A stretch of DNA of 15,592 nucleotides from Bacillota bacterium (GTDB lineage: Bacteria > Bacillota > Clostridia > Oscillospirales > Ruminococcaceae), in the NCBI GenBank assembly GCA_023395695.1, contig JAEWYJ010000275.1, forward strand, positions 1 to 15,592, read 5' to 3'. The notes under the pieces are model-generated. The model saw nothing but the letters and a program-made list of their open reading frames with translations, did not search any database and was not told where the DNA came from. Positions 8,286-14,096 of the stretch are shown piece after piece; the first letter of the stretch is position 1, and every line of letters begins with the position of its first letter. A program made the translations under genes and the position numbers.

Positions 8286-8314
8286 GCTGCCGGATGTAAT
8301 GCCGGCAGCTTTTT
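8286..8314 (+). terminator. Rho-independent terminator after the MATE gene / candidate RNA
   Basis: Perfect 8-bp stem GCTGCCGG (8286-8293) and CCGGCAGC (8302-8309) with an 8-nt loop, followed directly by five T (8310-8314). It works for rightward transcription and lies about 300 bp past the MATE stop, unusually far for a simple operon end. Confidence 0.85.
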
Positions 8315-8521
8315 GCGTACTATTTTTAGTGACTCAACCGTTGCCTTTTGGTTTATTTGGCGCTGCACCGCGTTGTTATGCACCGGCAGGCGTGGGCCTG
8401 TCTGAATTATTCGTCTGGCGAAGCACAAGATATATTGACCAATAGCGCATCTGCTATCGAATTATTTGGAAGAATTTTTTTGTAATTCTGTCCTACAGGG
8501 TGCAACTGTGTAAAAGTGCAT
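8315..8521. other. Gap between two converging terminators
   Basis: No gene, tRNA or recognised element seen on either strand. Only short, weak hairpins occur, such as CAGGC/GCCTG (8387-8400) and AGAATT/AATTCT (about 8471-8489). It separates the rightward operon from the leftward thl-crt-hbd operon. Confidence 0.5.
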
Positions 8522-8556
8522 AAAAATTGCGCCACCCCAGTAATGGGGTGGCGCAA
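8522..8556 (-). terminator. Rho-independent terminator of the thl-crt-hbd operon
   Basis: Perfect 12-bp stem (8527-8538 with 8545-8556, core GCGCCACCCC/GGGGTGGCGC) and a 6-nt loop. Read leftward it is followed by a T run (A run 8522-8526 on the + strand). It starts 13 bp after the hbd stop. Very strong, so the operon very probably ends here. Confidence 0.95.
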
Positions 8557-8569
8557 AAAGCAGATAAGC

Positions 8570-9412
8570 TTACTTTGCAGAATAGTCGTAGAAGCCGATG
8601 CCGGACTTCTTGCCAAGCTTGCCGGCACGAACCATCTTCTTGAGCCGGCCGGGGGGGCGGTACTTGGAGTCGCCGGTCTCGGAGTACATAACATTCATGA
8701 TGGCGAGGCAAACGTCAAGGCCGATCATGTCGCCGAGAGCCAGCGGGCCGATCGGATGGTTGGCGCCGAGCTTCATTGCGGTGTCAATACCCTCGACAGT
8801 GGCAACGCCTTCGGCATAGATGCCGATTGCTTCGTTGATCATCGGGATCAGGATGCGGTTCACAACAAAGCCGGGGGCTTCCTTAACCGCGACAGGCTCC
8901 TTGCCCATGCTCTTGGTCAGCTCAAGCACCTGGTCAACGGCTTCCTGGGGGGTGTTCTCACCGGCGATGACTTCAATCAGCTTCATAACGGGGGGCGGAT
9001 TGAAGATATGCATGCCGACGACGGGATGTGCAACACCGTTGGAGATCTCGGTGATTGAGAGCGAGGAGGTGTTGGTACCAAAGACAACGCCGGGCTTGCA
9101 AAGCTTATCGAGCTCAGCAAAGATATCCTTCTTGACCGACATATTTTCGGCAATGGTCTCAAGGATGAAGTCAACGTCCGCAACGGCATTGAGGTCGGTG
9201 GCGGGGGTGACGCGGCCGTAGATGGCGTCCATCTGCTCCTGAGTCATTTTGCCCTTGGCAACAGCCTTAGCAAGCGTGCCGTGCATGTACTTCATGGCGC
9301 TGTCCAGCGTCTCCTGCTTACGGGTTCTGAGAACGACCTCGTGGCCGGCCTGAGCGAATGCGTATGCAATGCCGGATCCCATGGTACCGGCGCCGAGAAC
9401 ACCAATTTTCAT
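8570..9412 (-). CDS. hbd: 3-hydroxybutyryl-CoA dehydrogenase
   Basis: 280 aa. It interconverts acetoacetyl-CoA and 3-hydroxybutyryl-CoA in the butyrate pathway. The N-terminal Rossmann domain has GAGTMGSG (7-14). The catalytic residues are H135 in GMHIFNPPPVMKLIEV, with E147 and N185 (GFVVNR); the dimer/helical domain shows GANHPIGPLALGD. The C-terminus GFYDYSAK is typical. The ATG at 9412 is preferred over one 15 bases upstream because GGAGG (9421-9425) lies 8 bases before it. Odd feature: after beta-2, where Clostridium Hbd has EVVLRDIKDE, this protein has EVVLRTRKQE, so the acidic residue that normally holds the NAD ribose is T30, followed by R31 and K32. This may favour NADP(H). Codon use is rich in TTC, TAC, ATC and AAG, suggesting high expression. 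Last gene before a strong terminator. Confidence 0.96.
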   Translation of the reverse strand: MKIGVLGAGTMGSGIAYAFAQAGHEVVLRTRKQETLDSAMKYMHGTLAKAVAKGKMTQEQMDAIYGRVTPATDLNAVADVDFILETIAENMSVKKDIFAELDKLCKPGVVFGTNTSSLSITEISNGVAHPVVGMHIFNPPPVMKLIEVIAGENTPQEAVDQVLELTKSMGKEPVAVKEAPGFVVNRILIPMINEAIGIYAEGVATVEGIDTAMKLGANHPIGPLALGDMIGLDVCLAIMNVMYSETGDSKYRPPGRLKKMVRAGKLGKKSGIGFYDYSAK

Positions 9413-9451
9413 AATAAATTCCTCCATATTTTTATTTGCCTGTTGGCAGAT

Positions 9452-10228
9452 TTACTTGTTCTGATAAGGGTCCGGGCGGCGCTTTTCCAAAAATGCGGTC
9501 ATGCCGCTGTTTTGGTCGGCGGTTTCAAAGCAGCTGCCGAACAGCTTGGCCTCAATGGCTATGGCCGAATCCATATCGGTCTGCAAGCCGTCGTTTGCCG
9601 CCTTTTTAGTGGCACGCACCGCAATGGGCGCGTTTTTAGCAATACGCTTGGCCATTTTTTCCGCGGCGGGCATCAGCTCCTCAAGCGGATAAACCGCATT
9701 GACAAGGCCGAGCGCAAGCGCTTCCTGCGCGTCAATCTGGCCGCAGGTGTACAGCATTTCCTTGGCTTTACCCACGCCGATTAAGCGGCACAGGCGCTGG
9801 GTGCCGCCAAAGCCGGGCGTAATGCCCAGGCCCACCTCGGGCTGTGCAAATTTTGCGTTTTGGGCCGCGAGGCGAATGTCGCAGCACATTGAAAGCTCGC
9901 ATCCGCCGCCAAGCGCAAAGCCGTTGATAGCCGCGATGACGGGAATGGGGAAGGTTTCAATTTTACGGAATACCGCGTTGCCCTTTAACCCAAAGGCTTC
10001 GCCCTGAGCCTTGGTCAGCGTGCTCATTTCGCTGATATCGGCGCCGGCCACAAAGCTTTTTTCGCCCGCTCCGGTAATAATCAGCGCACGCACCGTCTCA
10101 AGGTCGACGGCGTCAAGCATCGCATCAAGATCCAGAATCACCTGAGTATTCAGGGCATTGAGCGCCTTTTCACGGTCGATGGTAGCAATGGCATACTGTT
10201 CCTTTTGTTCATATCTCACAAAGGACAT
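9452..10228 (-). CDS. crt: 3-hydroxybutyryl-CoA dehydratase (crotonase, enoyl-CoA hydratase family)
   Basis: 258 aa, standard for crotonases. It interconverts 3-hydroxybutyryl-CoA and crotonyl-CoA. The oxyanion-hole segments are FVAGADISE (59-67) and NGFALGGGCELS (102-113). The two catalytic glutamates are E111 (GGGCELSMCCDIR) and E131 (QPEVGLGITPGFGGTQRL). The ATG at 10228 has GAGAGGAG at 10237-10244, 8 bases upstream; longer in-frame starts (10255 and the next ATG inside the ribosome site) are rejected. The gene lies 39 bp before hbd and 224 bp after thl, so it forms the middle step of the acetyl-CoA to crotonyl-CoA series. Its codons (more TTT, TAT, ATT, CTT, AAA) look less biased than those of thl and hbd, which suggests weaker expression or a different origin. 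General enoyl-CoA hydratase is the alternative; context favours crotonase. Confidence 0.94.
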   Translation of the reverse strand: MSFVRYEQKEQYAIATIDREKALNALNTQVILDLDAMLDAVDLETVRALIITGAGEKSFVAGADISEMSTLTKAQGEAFGLKGNAVFRKIETFPIPVIAAINGFALGGGCELSMCCDIRLAAQNAKFAQPEVGLGITPGFGGTQRLCRLIGVGKAKEMLYTCGQIDAQEALALGLVNAVYPLEELMPAAEKMAKRIAKNAPIAVRATKKAANDGLQTDMDSAIAIEAKLFGSCFETADQNSGMTAFLEKRRPDPYQNK

Positions 10229-10452
10229 AAGGTTGGCTCCTCTCATACTGCTTCTCAATAAAAATAACCGCATTTTATTGAGACCGGCATGGCTGGGCCA
10301 TGTCCGGCTTTCGCTTTTGCAAGTAAAAATACGTCTTATAAAATTCCGCTGAAAACCCTGTCCGGAATTTAAACGGAGCTCTTATCAAAACCGTAATACC
10401 CGCAAAAGGGATGCGGCAGCAAATGTGTCACACCCCTTGCGAAAAAGTCGTC
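10229..10452 (-). other. thl-crt spacer with several hairpins
   Basis: 224 bp without a gene, unusually long inside this operon. Apart from the 11-bp repeat nearest crt, it holds CCGG-CATGGC/GCCATG-T-CCGG (10284-10307) and AAATTCCG/CGGAATTT (10341-10348 and 10363-10370). None is followed by a T run in the leftward direction, so these are not standard terminators. They may protect or process the mRNA, or bind a regulator. Confidence 0.5.
10253..10283. repeat. 11-bp perfect inverted repeat upstream of crt
   Basis: TCTCAATAAAA (10253-10263) and TTTTATTGAGA (10273-10283) are exact reverse complements around a 9-bp centre. The repeat ends 9 bp upstream of the crt ribosome site. It could be a protein-binding operator or an mRNA hairpin controlling crt. 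Confidence 0.65.
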
Positions 10453-11631
10453 TTAGAGCTTTTCGACAATAGCGGAAACGCCCATGCCGCCGCCCACGCA
10501 GAGGGTGGCAAGGCCCTTCTGGCCAGCCTCAAGCTCATGGATGAGGGTGACAAGAATGCGGCAACCCGAAGCGCCGACGGGATGGCCGAGCGCGATGGCG
10601 CCGCCATTGATGTTGACCTTGGAAGCGTCCCAGCCGAGCAGCTTACCAACGGCCAGAGACTGGGCGGCAAACGCTTCGTTGGCTTCGATAAGGTCGAGGT
10701 CGTTGACAGTCAGGCCGACTCTCTTAAACAGCTTCTCAGAGGAATACGCCGGGCCGATACCCATGATGGAGGGGTCTACGCCGGCGGAGGAACCGCCAAT
10801 CCATCTGGCCAGCGGCTTAACGCCAAGCTCCTTGGCCTTTTCAGCGCTCATAACGATGATGGCGGCCGCGCCGTCGTTAATCGAAGAAGCGTTGGCAGCG
10901 GTAACAGAACCGCCGTCCGGCTTGAACGCGGGCTTCATCTTGGCAATACCCTCAACCGTGGTGCCGGCGCGGGGGTTCTCGTCCTTATTGAACAGGATGG
11001 GTTCTTTCTTGGACTTGAGAGGCACGGCGACGATCTCGGCATCAAAGGTGCCGGCTTCAACGGCGGCGACGGCCTTCTGCTGGGAAGTAGCGGCAAACTC
11101 GTCCTGCATCTCGCGGGTGATGCCGTACTTCTCGGCAACGTTCTCGGCGGTGATGCCCATGTGGTAGTTGTTAAAAGCGTCCCACAGCGCGTCGTTGACC
11201 ATCGAGTCGATGATCTTGCCGTTGCCCATGCGGTAGCCGTAACGGGCCTTGTCCAGAACATAGGGGGCGAGAGACATGTTTTCCATACCGCCGGCCATGA
11301 CGACGTCGGCTTCGCCGGCCATAATCATAGCAGCTGCCAGATTAACGGTCTTAAGGCCGGAGCCGCAGACGTTATTCAGGGTAAGAGCGGGAACTTCGAC
11401 TGGGATGCCCGCGTGGACAGCGGCCTGACGGGCAGGGCTCTGACCCAATCCGGCGGTCAGGACATTGCCGAAGAGAACCTCGTCGATGTCAGTGGGCTTA
11501 ATGCCGGCGCGGTTGATGGCTTCTTTCATAACGATGGCGCCGAGCTGCTCTGCGGGAATATTGGAGAGGGCACCGCCCATCTTGCCGATAGCCGTACGGC
11601 AAGCGCCTACGAGTACGATTTCTTTGCTCAT
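10453..11631 (-). CDS. thlA: Acetyl-CoA C-acetyltransferase (thiolase)
   Basis: 392 aa, standard for biosynthetic thiolases. It condenses two acetyl-CoA to acetoacetyl-CoA, the entry to butyrate formation. The nucleophilic C89 sits in [11 protein letters not shown] (86-96); the second signature is NEAFAAQS (318-325); H350 is in [15 protein letters not shown]378 is in TLCVGGGMG. All catalytic residues are intact. The ATG at 11631 is preceded by GGAGG (11640-11644) with 8-base spacing. Codon choice is strongly biased to C-ending codons, as in highly expressed genes. First gene of the thl-crt-hbd operon, with an AT-rich control region upstream. The opposite strand carries a long open frame over this gene, an artefact of the biased codons. 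Confidence 0.97.
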   Translation of the reverse strand: MSKEIVLVGACRTAIGKMGGALSNIPAEQLGAIVMKEAINRAGIKPTDIDEVLFGNVLTAGLGQSPARQAAVHAGIPVEVPALTLNNVCGSGLKTVNLAAAMIMAGEADVVMAGGMENMSLAPYVLDKARYGYRMGNGKIIDSMVNDALWDAFNNYHMGITAENVAEKYGITREMQDEFAATSQQKAVAAVEAGTFDAEIVAVPLKSKKEPILFNKDENPRAGTTVEGIAKMKPAFKPDGGSVTAANASSINDGAAAIIVMSAEKAKELGVKPLARWIGGSSAGVDPSIMGIGPAYSSEKLFKRVGLTVNDLDLIEANEAFAAQSLAVGKLLGWDASKVNINGGAIALGHPVGASGCRILVTLIHELEAGQKGLATLCVGGGMGVSAIVEKL

Positions 11632-11692
11632 GTCTTATTCCTCCGTTTTCTTATGTGTGTGCAATTTTAACCTTGCAGGTTATCCTTCCACA

Positions 11693-11721
11693 AATATACC
11701 ATTATTGCGTTAATGATGCAA
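11693..11721 (-). promoter_or_regulatory. Candidate thlA promoter P1
   Basis: Read leftward: -35 TTGCAT (11716-11721), 17-bp spacer, -10 TATATT (11693-11698, one mismatch to TATAAT). This predicts a 5' leader of about 55 nt. A 6-bp inverted repeat TATTGC/GCAATA (11703-11708 and 11718-11723) overlaps the -35 and could be an operator. Confidence 0.4.
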
Positions 11722-11737
11722 TAGAAGGCATTCCTGT

Positions 11738-11766
11738 CTTATAGAGTTGACAAAAATTTTGTACAA
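11738..11766 (-). promoter_or_regulatory. Candidate thlA promoter P2 with an internal palindrome
   Basis: Read leftward: -35 TTGTAC (11761-11766), 17-bp spacer, -10 TATAAG (11738-11743). An imperfect palindrome with outer TTG...CAA and inner ACAAAA/TTTTGT (11747-11766) covers the -35 and spacer, a typical place for a repressor site. Confidence 0.35.
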
Positions 11767-11898
11767 TTTGCCTAAAAAAAATAAAAAATCTCGACTAATT
11801 TGGTGGAAATAGATTTATTATATTGAAACGAAAAAACGCTTGTCCAACGCAAAAATTCTTTCCATAACAACGTTTGCAAGCCAAATAATGACAGTACA

Positions 11899-11916
11899 TT
11901 GTTAAAATTTTAATTT
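11899..11916. promoter_or_regulatory. Partial Rex-like operator
   Basis: TTGTTAA-AATT-TTAATTT matches the clostridial Rex pattern TTGTTAA-N4-TTAACAA fully in the left half and in four of seven bases in the right half. Rex senses NADH/NAD and controls butyrate genes in studied clostridia. The site is about 270 bp upstream of thlA, so direct control is uncertain. Confidence 0.25.
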
Positions 11917-11960
11917 TTGGCTAATGCAGAATATACCATACGGCTTCCGCGTAGCATTTG

Positions 11961-11992
11961 GGGGAGACTGTCGCCTCCCCTCCATTCTTTTT
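11961..11992. other. Stable GC hairpin downstream of spoVM
   Basis: GGGGAG (11961-11966) pairs with CTCCCC (11975-11980) around an 8-nt loop. A T-rich stretch (11984-11992) follows only on the + strand, four bases away. Leftward it lies about 55 bp after the spoVM stop but has no T run. It may be a weak terminator of either strand. Confidence 0.35.
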
Positions 11993-12036
11993 AAGCACGG
12001 GCGGTACCTTGCCGATAAACCTGAACAACGTGCTTT

Positions 12037-12114
12037 TTATTCTTTGCCTATCCTGAATATTATTTTCAGAAAACCACTGATAATACGCGGGCTCTTCCAA
12101 ACAATGACCTTCAT
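12037..12114 (-). CDS. spoVM: Stage V sporulation protein M (forespore membrane anchor of SpoIVA)
   Basis: A 25-aa gene. The start ATG at 12114 is preceded by AAAGGA 8 bases upstream; the stop is TAA at 12037-12039. Against B. subtilis SpoVM (26 aa, recalled) it shares the key positions: K2, K7, P9, a basic residue at 10, G14 and a basic residue at 17, with hydrophobic residues between them on an amphipathic helix and a charged end. P9 is known to matter for localisation in B. subtilis. SpoVM lies on the convex outer forespore membrane and recruits SpoIVA to start coat assembly. spoIVA is encoded about 2 kb away, divergently, which strongly supports the call. It may be co-transcribed with the 53-aa membrane protein gene 115 bp upstream. 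I saw no convincing promoter of its own. A gene this short is easily missed by automatic annotation. Confidence 0.85.
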   Translation of the reverse strand: MKVIVWKSPRIISGFLKIIFRIGKE

Positions 12115-12229
12115 AAACCCATTCCTTTCTAAAGCAAATAAAAAGCGAGCGATTGCCGCGCGATACGAATCCTCCGCCGGGATAGCGCTCTTTTAGTGGA
12201 CATCAGCAATTATGGAAGATTCATTAAGG

Positions 12230-12391
12230 CTACCACCACCACCAGCTGCGTAAGAGCTGCCAGCCTAAAATAACCAGCAGTATGGAGGCGAAAATCAAGG
12301 CCAGTCTGAAGGAGCACAGCAGCACCAGCAGCGCCCCCAGCCCAAAGGCGCCCGCAATGACGGCAATTCTGAAACACTGAAACCGGCGCAT
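12230..12391 (-). CDS. Small two-helix membrane protein with C-terminal tetra-tryptophan
   Basis: 53 aa from the ATG at 12391, chosen because a strong AAGGGGGG ribosome site (12400-12407) lies 8 bases upstream; a longer in-frame start at 12445 lacks one. A basic N-terminus (MRRF) precedes two hydrophobic stretches (about 8-26 and 29-47) joined by a very short CSFR turn, then LLRS and four consecutive Trp from TGG repeats directly before the stop. I do not recognise a named family. It lies between spoVM (same strand, 115 bp downstream) and the divergent SipL-like gene, so a sporulation role is possible but not shown. A GAATA-N16-CATTTCA pattern upstream (about 12420-12450) faintly resembles a SigG-type promoter. 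Real gene likely; function unknown. Confidence 0.65.
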   Translation of the reverse strand: MRRFQCFRIAVIAGAFGLGALLVLLCSFRLALIFASILLVILGWQLLRSWWWW

Positions 12392-12491
12392 CGTAAATTC
12401 CCCCCTTGGCCTTTTGAAATGTATTCTCACTTTAATATATTCCAAACTGCATGCAGGTGTGAATTGTGGACGGGAATTTGATGTGTTGTCC

Positions 12492-12520
12492 GAATAATTT
12501 AAAATTTCCGCGAATATAAA
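12492..12520 (+). promoter_or_regulatory. Candidate SigE-type promoter for the SipL-like gene and spoIVA
   Basis: GAATAAT (12492-12498) resembles the SigE -35 (K-M-ATATT), and AATATAAA (12513-12520), 14 bp downstream, resembles the -10 CATACAAT. The spacing is right for SigE. The start would fall near 12528, about 25 nt before the gene. Mother-cell SigE control is expected for spoIVA. Confidence 0.45.
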
Positions 12521-12553
12521 TCGGGTAGAAATGAATAGCGAGGAGAGAGCCGA

Positions 12554-14074
12554 ATGGAACTAAATCTTCATAGACGATCGGTCGCGGCCTGTGAACTTCT
12601 GCTTGATACGGCCGCGGAACATCCCATAGAGTGCGACGTGCTGCTGCCGGACTATTGCCCCGACATTGTTCGGGTGCTTTGCTGCCAGGTGCAAAGCGCC
12701 GTTACCGATTGCGCCGTCCGCAAAACCACCTTTACGGTTGAGGGCATGGCCGTTGTCAAGCTGTGCTATGTCGGCGAGGTGGGGGGCGTTCGCAAGGTCG
12801 AGTACAAAATTCCGTTTTCAAAAAGCTTTGAGCTTAAAACCGAGCCCACCCGCCCCATCTGGTCGGTGACTTGCGAACAGGGGCACACCAACTGCCGCGC
12901 CGCTTCCCGCAGGCGTGTGGATGTGCGCGGGGTTATTATGCTGCGGGTAAAATTGCTGGACGCCTCGCAGCAGCAGGCCGTCGACGCTGCGGATGGCATG
13001 GGCGTACAGCTGCGTGCCTGTGAGGAGAGCGTCTCCGACCTGACCGGCCAGATGCAGCGGCAGTTTTCAATGGCGGAGATACTGACCCCGGCTGTGGGCA
13101 AGAGCCCTGCCGTGGAGGTGGTGCGGGCGGAGTGCCGCCCCACCGTGCAGGAAAGCCGGGTCATGGCCTCCCGCGTGCTGCTCAAGGGTGAATTGATGGT
13201 GCATCTGCTGTATAAGACCGACCCCGAGACCGGCGCGCTTGAAACGGCCGATTATGCGCTGCCGCTCAGTCAGGTGATTGAAGCCGACCATCTCGACGAG
13301 GATATGCAGTGCGAGGCGCAGGTCAGCTGCATATCGCTCGACTGCGCCCCGGAGGAAGCGGGGCAGGACGGTGAACTGCGCATGGAGGTGCAGCTTGTTG
13401 CGGTTATGCGGTTTTTTAAACCGATTGTGCTTACTGGCGCCACCGACAGCTACTCGACCCTTTACCCGACGCAAAACACCCTGTCTAAGCTGCGGGTGCC
13501 TAAAACCTGCACGGCGGTTTCAGAGCGGGCAGGTGTGCGAACTGAGGCGGAAGCGCCTAAGGATGTCACGGCGCTGCGCGACGTCTGGGCCAGCCCCGTT
13601 GGCCAGAGCACCCATAAGGAGGACGGCATGCTGACGGTGAGCGGCCAGCTGAAATTTACGGCGCTCATCTCAACCGAGGAGCTTGGCGCCGACTGCGTCA
13701 CCCATACCTGCGACATGGCCATAAAGGTGCCCTGTAAAAGCGAAATGGCGGAGCTGATGAGCGATGTTACGGTGCTGGCCGTCTCGGGGTCTTTAAGCCA
13801 AGGCAAGCTGATGCTCGGCTGTGAGCTGCTGCTTGCGGGTATGCTCATTGAGTTTGAGATGAAGTCGCTGTTAACCGACCTGATGGTGGATGAACAGAAT
13901 CCGCGTAAGAGTGACCCGCTGCTCGGCCTGATGATCTATTATGCAAACGCCGGCGAGCATGTCTGGGATATTTCAAAGAGATTCGGCTCGCTGCCGGCGC
14001 AGATTATGGCGGACAATGAGCTGACCCAGGAGCTGTTAGACGCCGATATGCCGCTGATGATACCCACCGTTTAG
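12554..14074 (+). CDS. sipL: SPOCS (DUF3794) / LysM sporulation protein, SipL-like
   Basis: 506 aa, no signal peptide, so a mother-cell cytoplasmic protein. It shows three related SPOCS/DUF3794 regions (about 20-135, 185-295 and 340-440). The first contains the tell-tale CDVLLPDYCPDIVRVL (27-42). A single LysM domain follows at the extreme C-terminus (about 460-505: YYANAGEHVWDISKRFG ... ADNELT ... PLMIP). This is the architecture of C. difficile SipL, whose LysM binds SpoIVA and ties the coat to the forespore. The ATG at 12554 has AGGAGAG (12541-12547), 6 bases upstream. The stop is 22 bp before the spoIVA ATG, so the two are very likely co-transcribed, supporting a SipL-like function. Other SPOCS/LysM proteins exist in clostridia, so the symbol is by architecture and context. 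The cysteine content is high (about 18 Cys). Confidence 0.8.
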   Translation: MELNLHRRSVAACELLLDTAAEHPIECDVLLPDYCPDIVRVLCCQVQSAVTDCAVRKTTFTVEGMAVVKLCYVGEVGGVRKVEYKIPFSKSFELKTEPTRPIWSVTCEQGHTNCRAASRRRVDVRGVIMLRVKLLDASQQQAVDAADGMGVQLRACEESVSDLTGQMQRQFSMAEILTPAVGKSPAVEVVRAECRPTVQESRVMASRVLLKGELMVHLLYKTDPETGALETADYALPLSQVIEADHLDEDMQCEAQVSCISLDCAPEEAGQDGELRMEVQLVAVMRFFKPIVLTGATDSYSTLYPTQNTLSKLRVPKTCTAVSERAGVRTEAEAPKDVTALRDVWASPVGQSTHKEDGMLTVSGQLKFTALISTEELGADCVTHTCDMAIKVPCKSEMAELMSDVTVLAVSGSLSQGKLMLGCELLLAGMLIEFEMKSLLTDLMVDEQNPRKSDPLLGLMIYYANAGEHVWDISKRFGSLPAQIMADNELTQELLDADMPLMIPTV

Positions 14075-14096
14075 TGTGCAAAGGGGAGAAAAGAGT

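Larger units (their letters stand above)
8040..8314 (+). ncRNA. Candidate structured small RNA, family not recognised
   Basis: This gene-free stretch after the MATE gene has the layout of a small RNA gene: an extended -10-like element (8025-8033), a segment closed by perfect 10-bp arms (GATGCTGAAT 8047-8056 and ATTCAGCATC 8153-8162), inner hairpins such as ACCGGG/CCCGGT (8088-8093 and 8109-8114), then a strong terminator (8286-8314). I see no open reading frame with a ribosome site. I compared it by eye with tmRNA, RNase P RNA, SRP RNA, 6S RNA and common riboswitch cores and recognised none. It could instead be the long 3' untranslated region of the MATE transcript, or a remnant mobile element with short terminal inverted repeats. 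The strand call rests on the terminator. Confidence 0.3.

Noticed and set aside
8516..9058. 180-codon + strand frame over hbd
   Set aside because: It begins inside the hbd terminator and lies antisense to a complete, conserved hbd; a shadow frame.
10411..11670. 419-codon open frame on the + strand opposite thlA
   Set aside because: It is the mirror of a strongly codon-biased thiolase gene, has no ribosome site, and its sequence is low-complexity (Gly, Val, Asp, His) without a known domain.
11747..11752. TTGACA consensus -35 on the + strand
   Set aside because: No acceptable -10 at 16-18 bp spacing and no rightward gene nearby. It is better explained as part of the palindrome at 11747-11766.
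11924..12196. 90-codon + strand frame in the gap before the sporulation genes
   Set aside because: No ribosome site before its ATG, no recognisable motif, and it runs antisense to the convincing spoVM gene.
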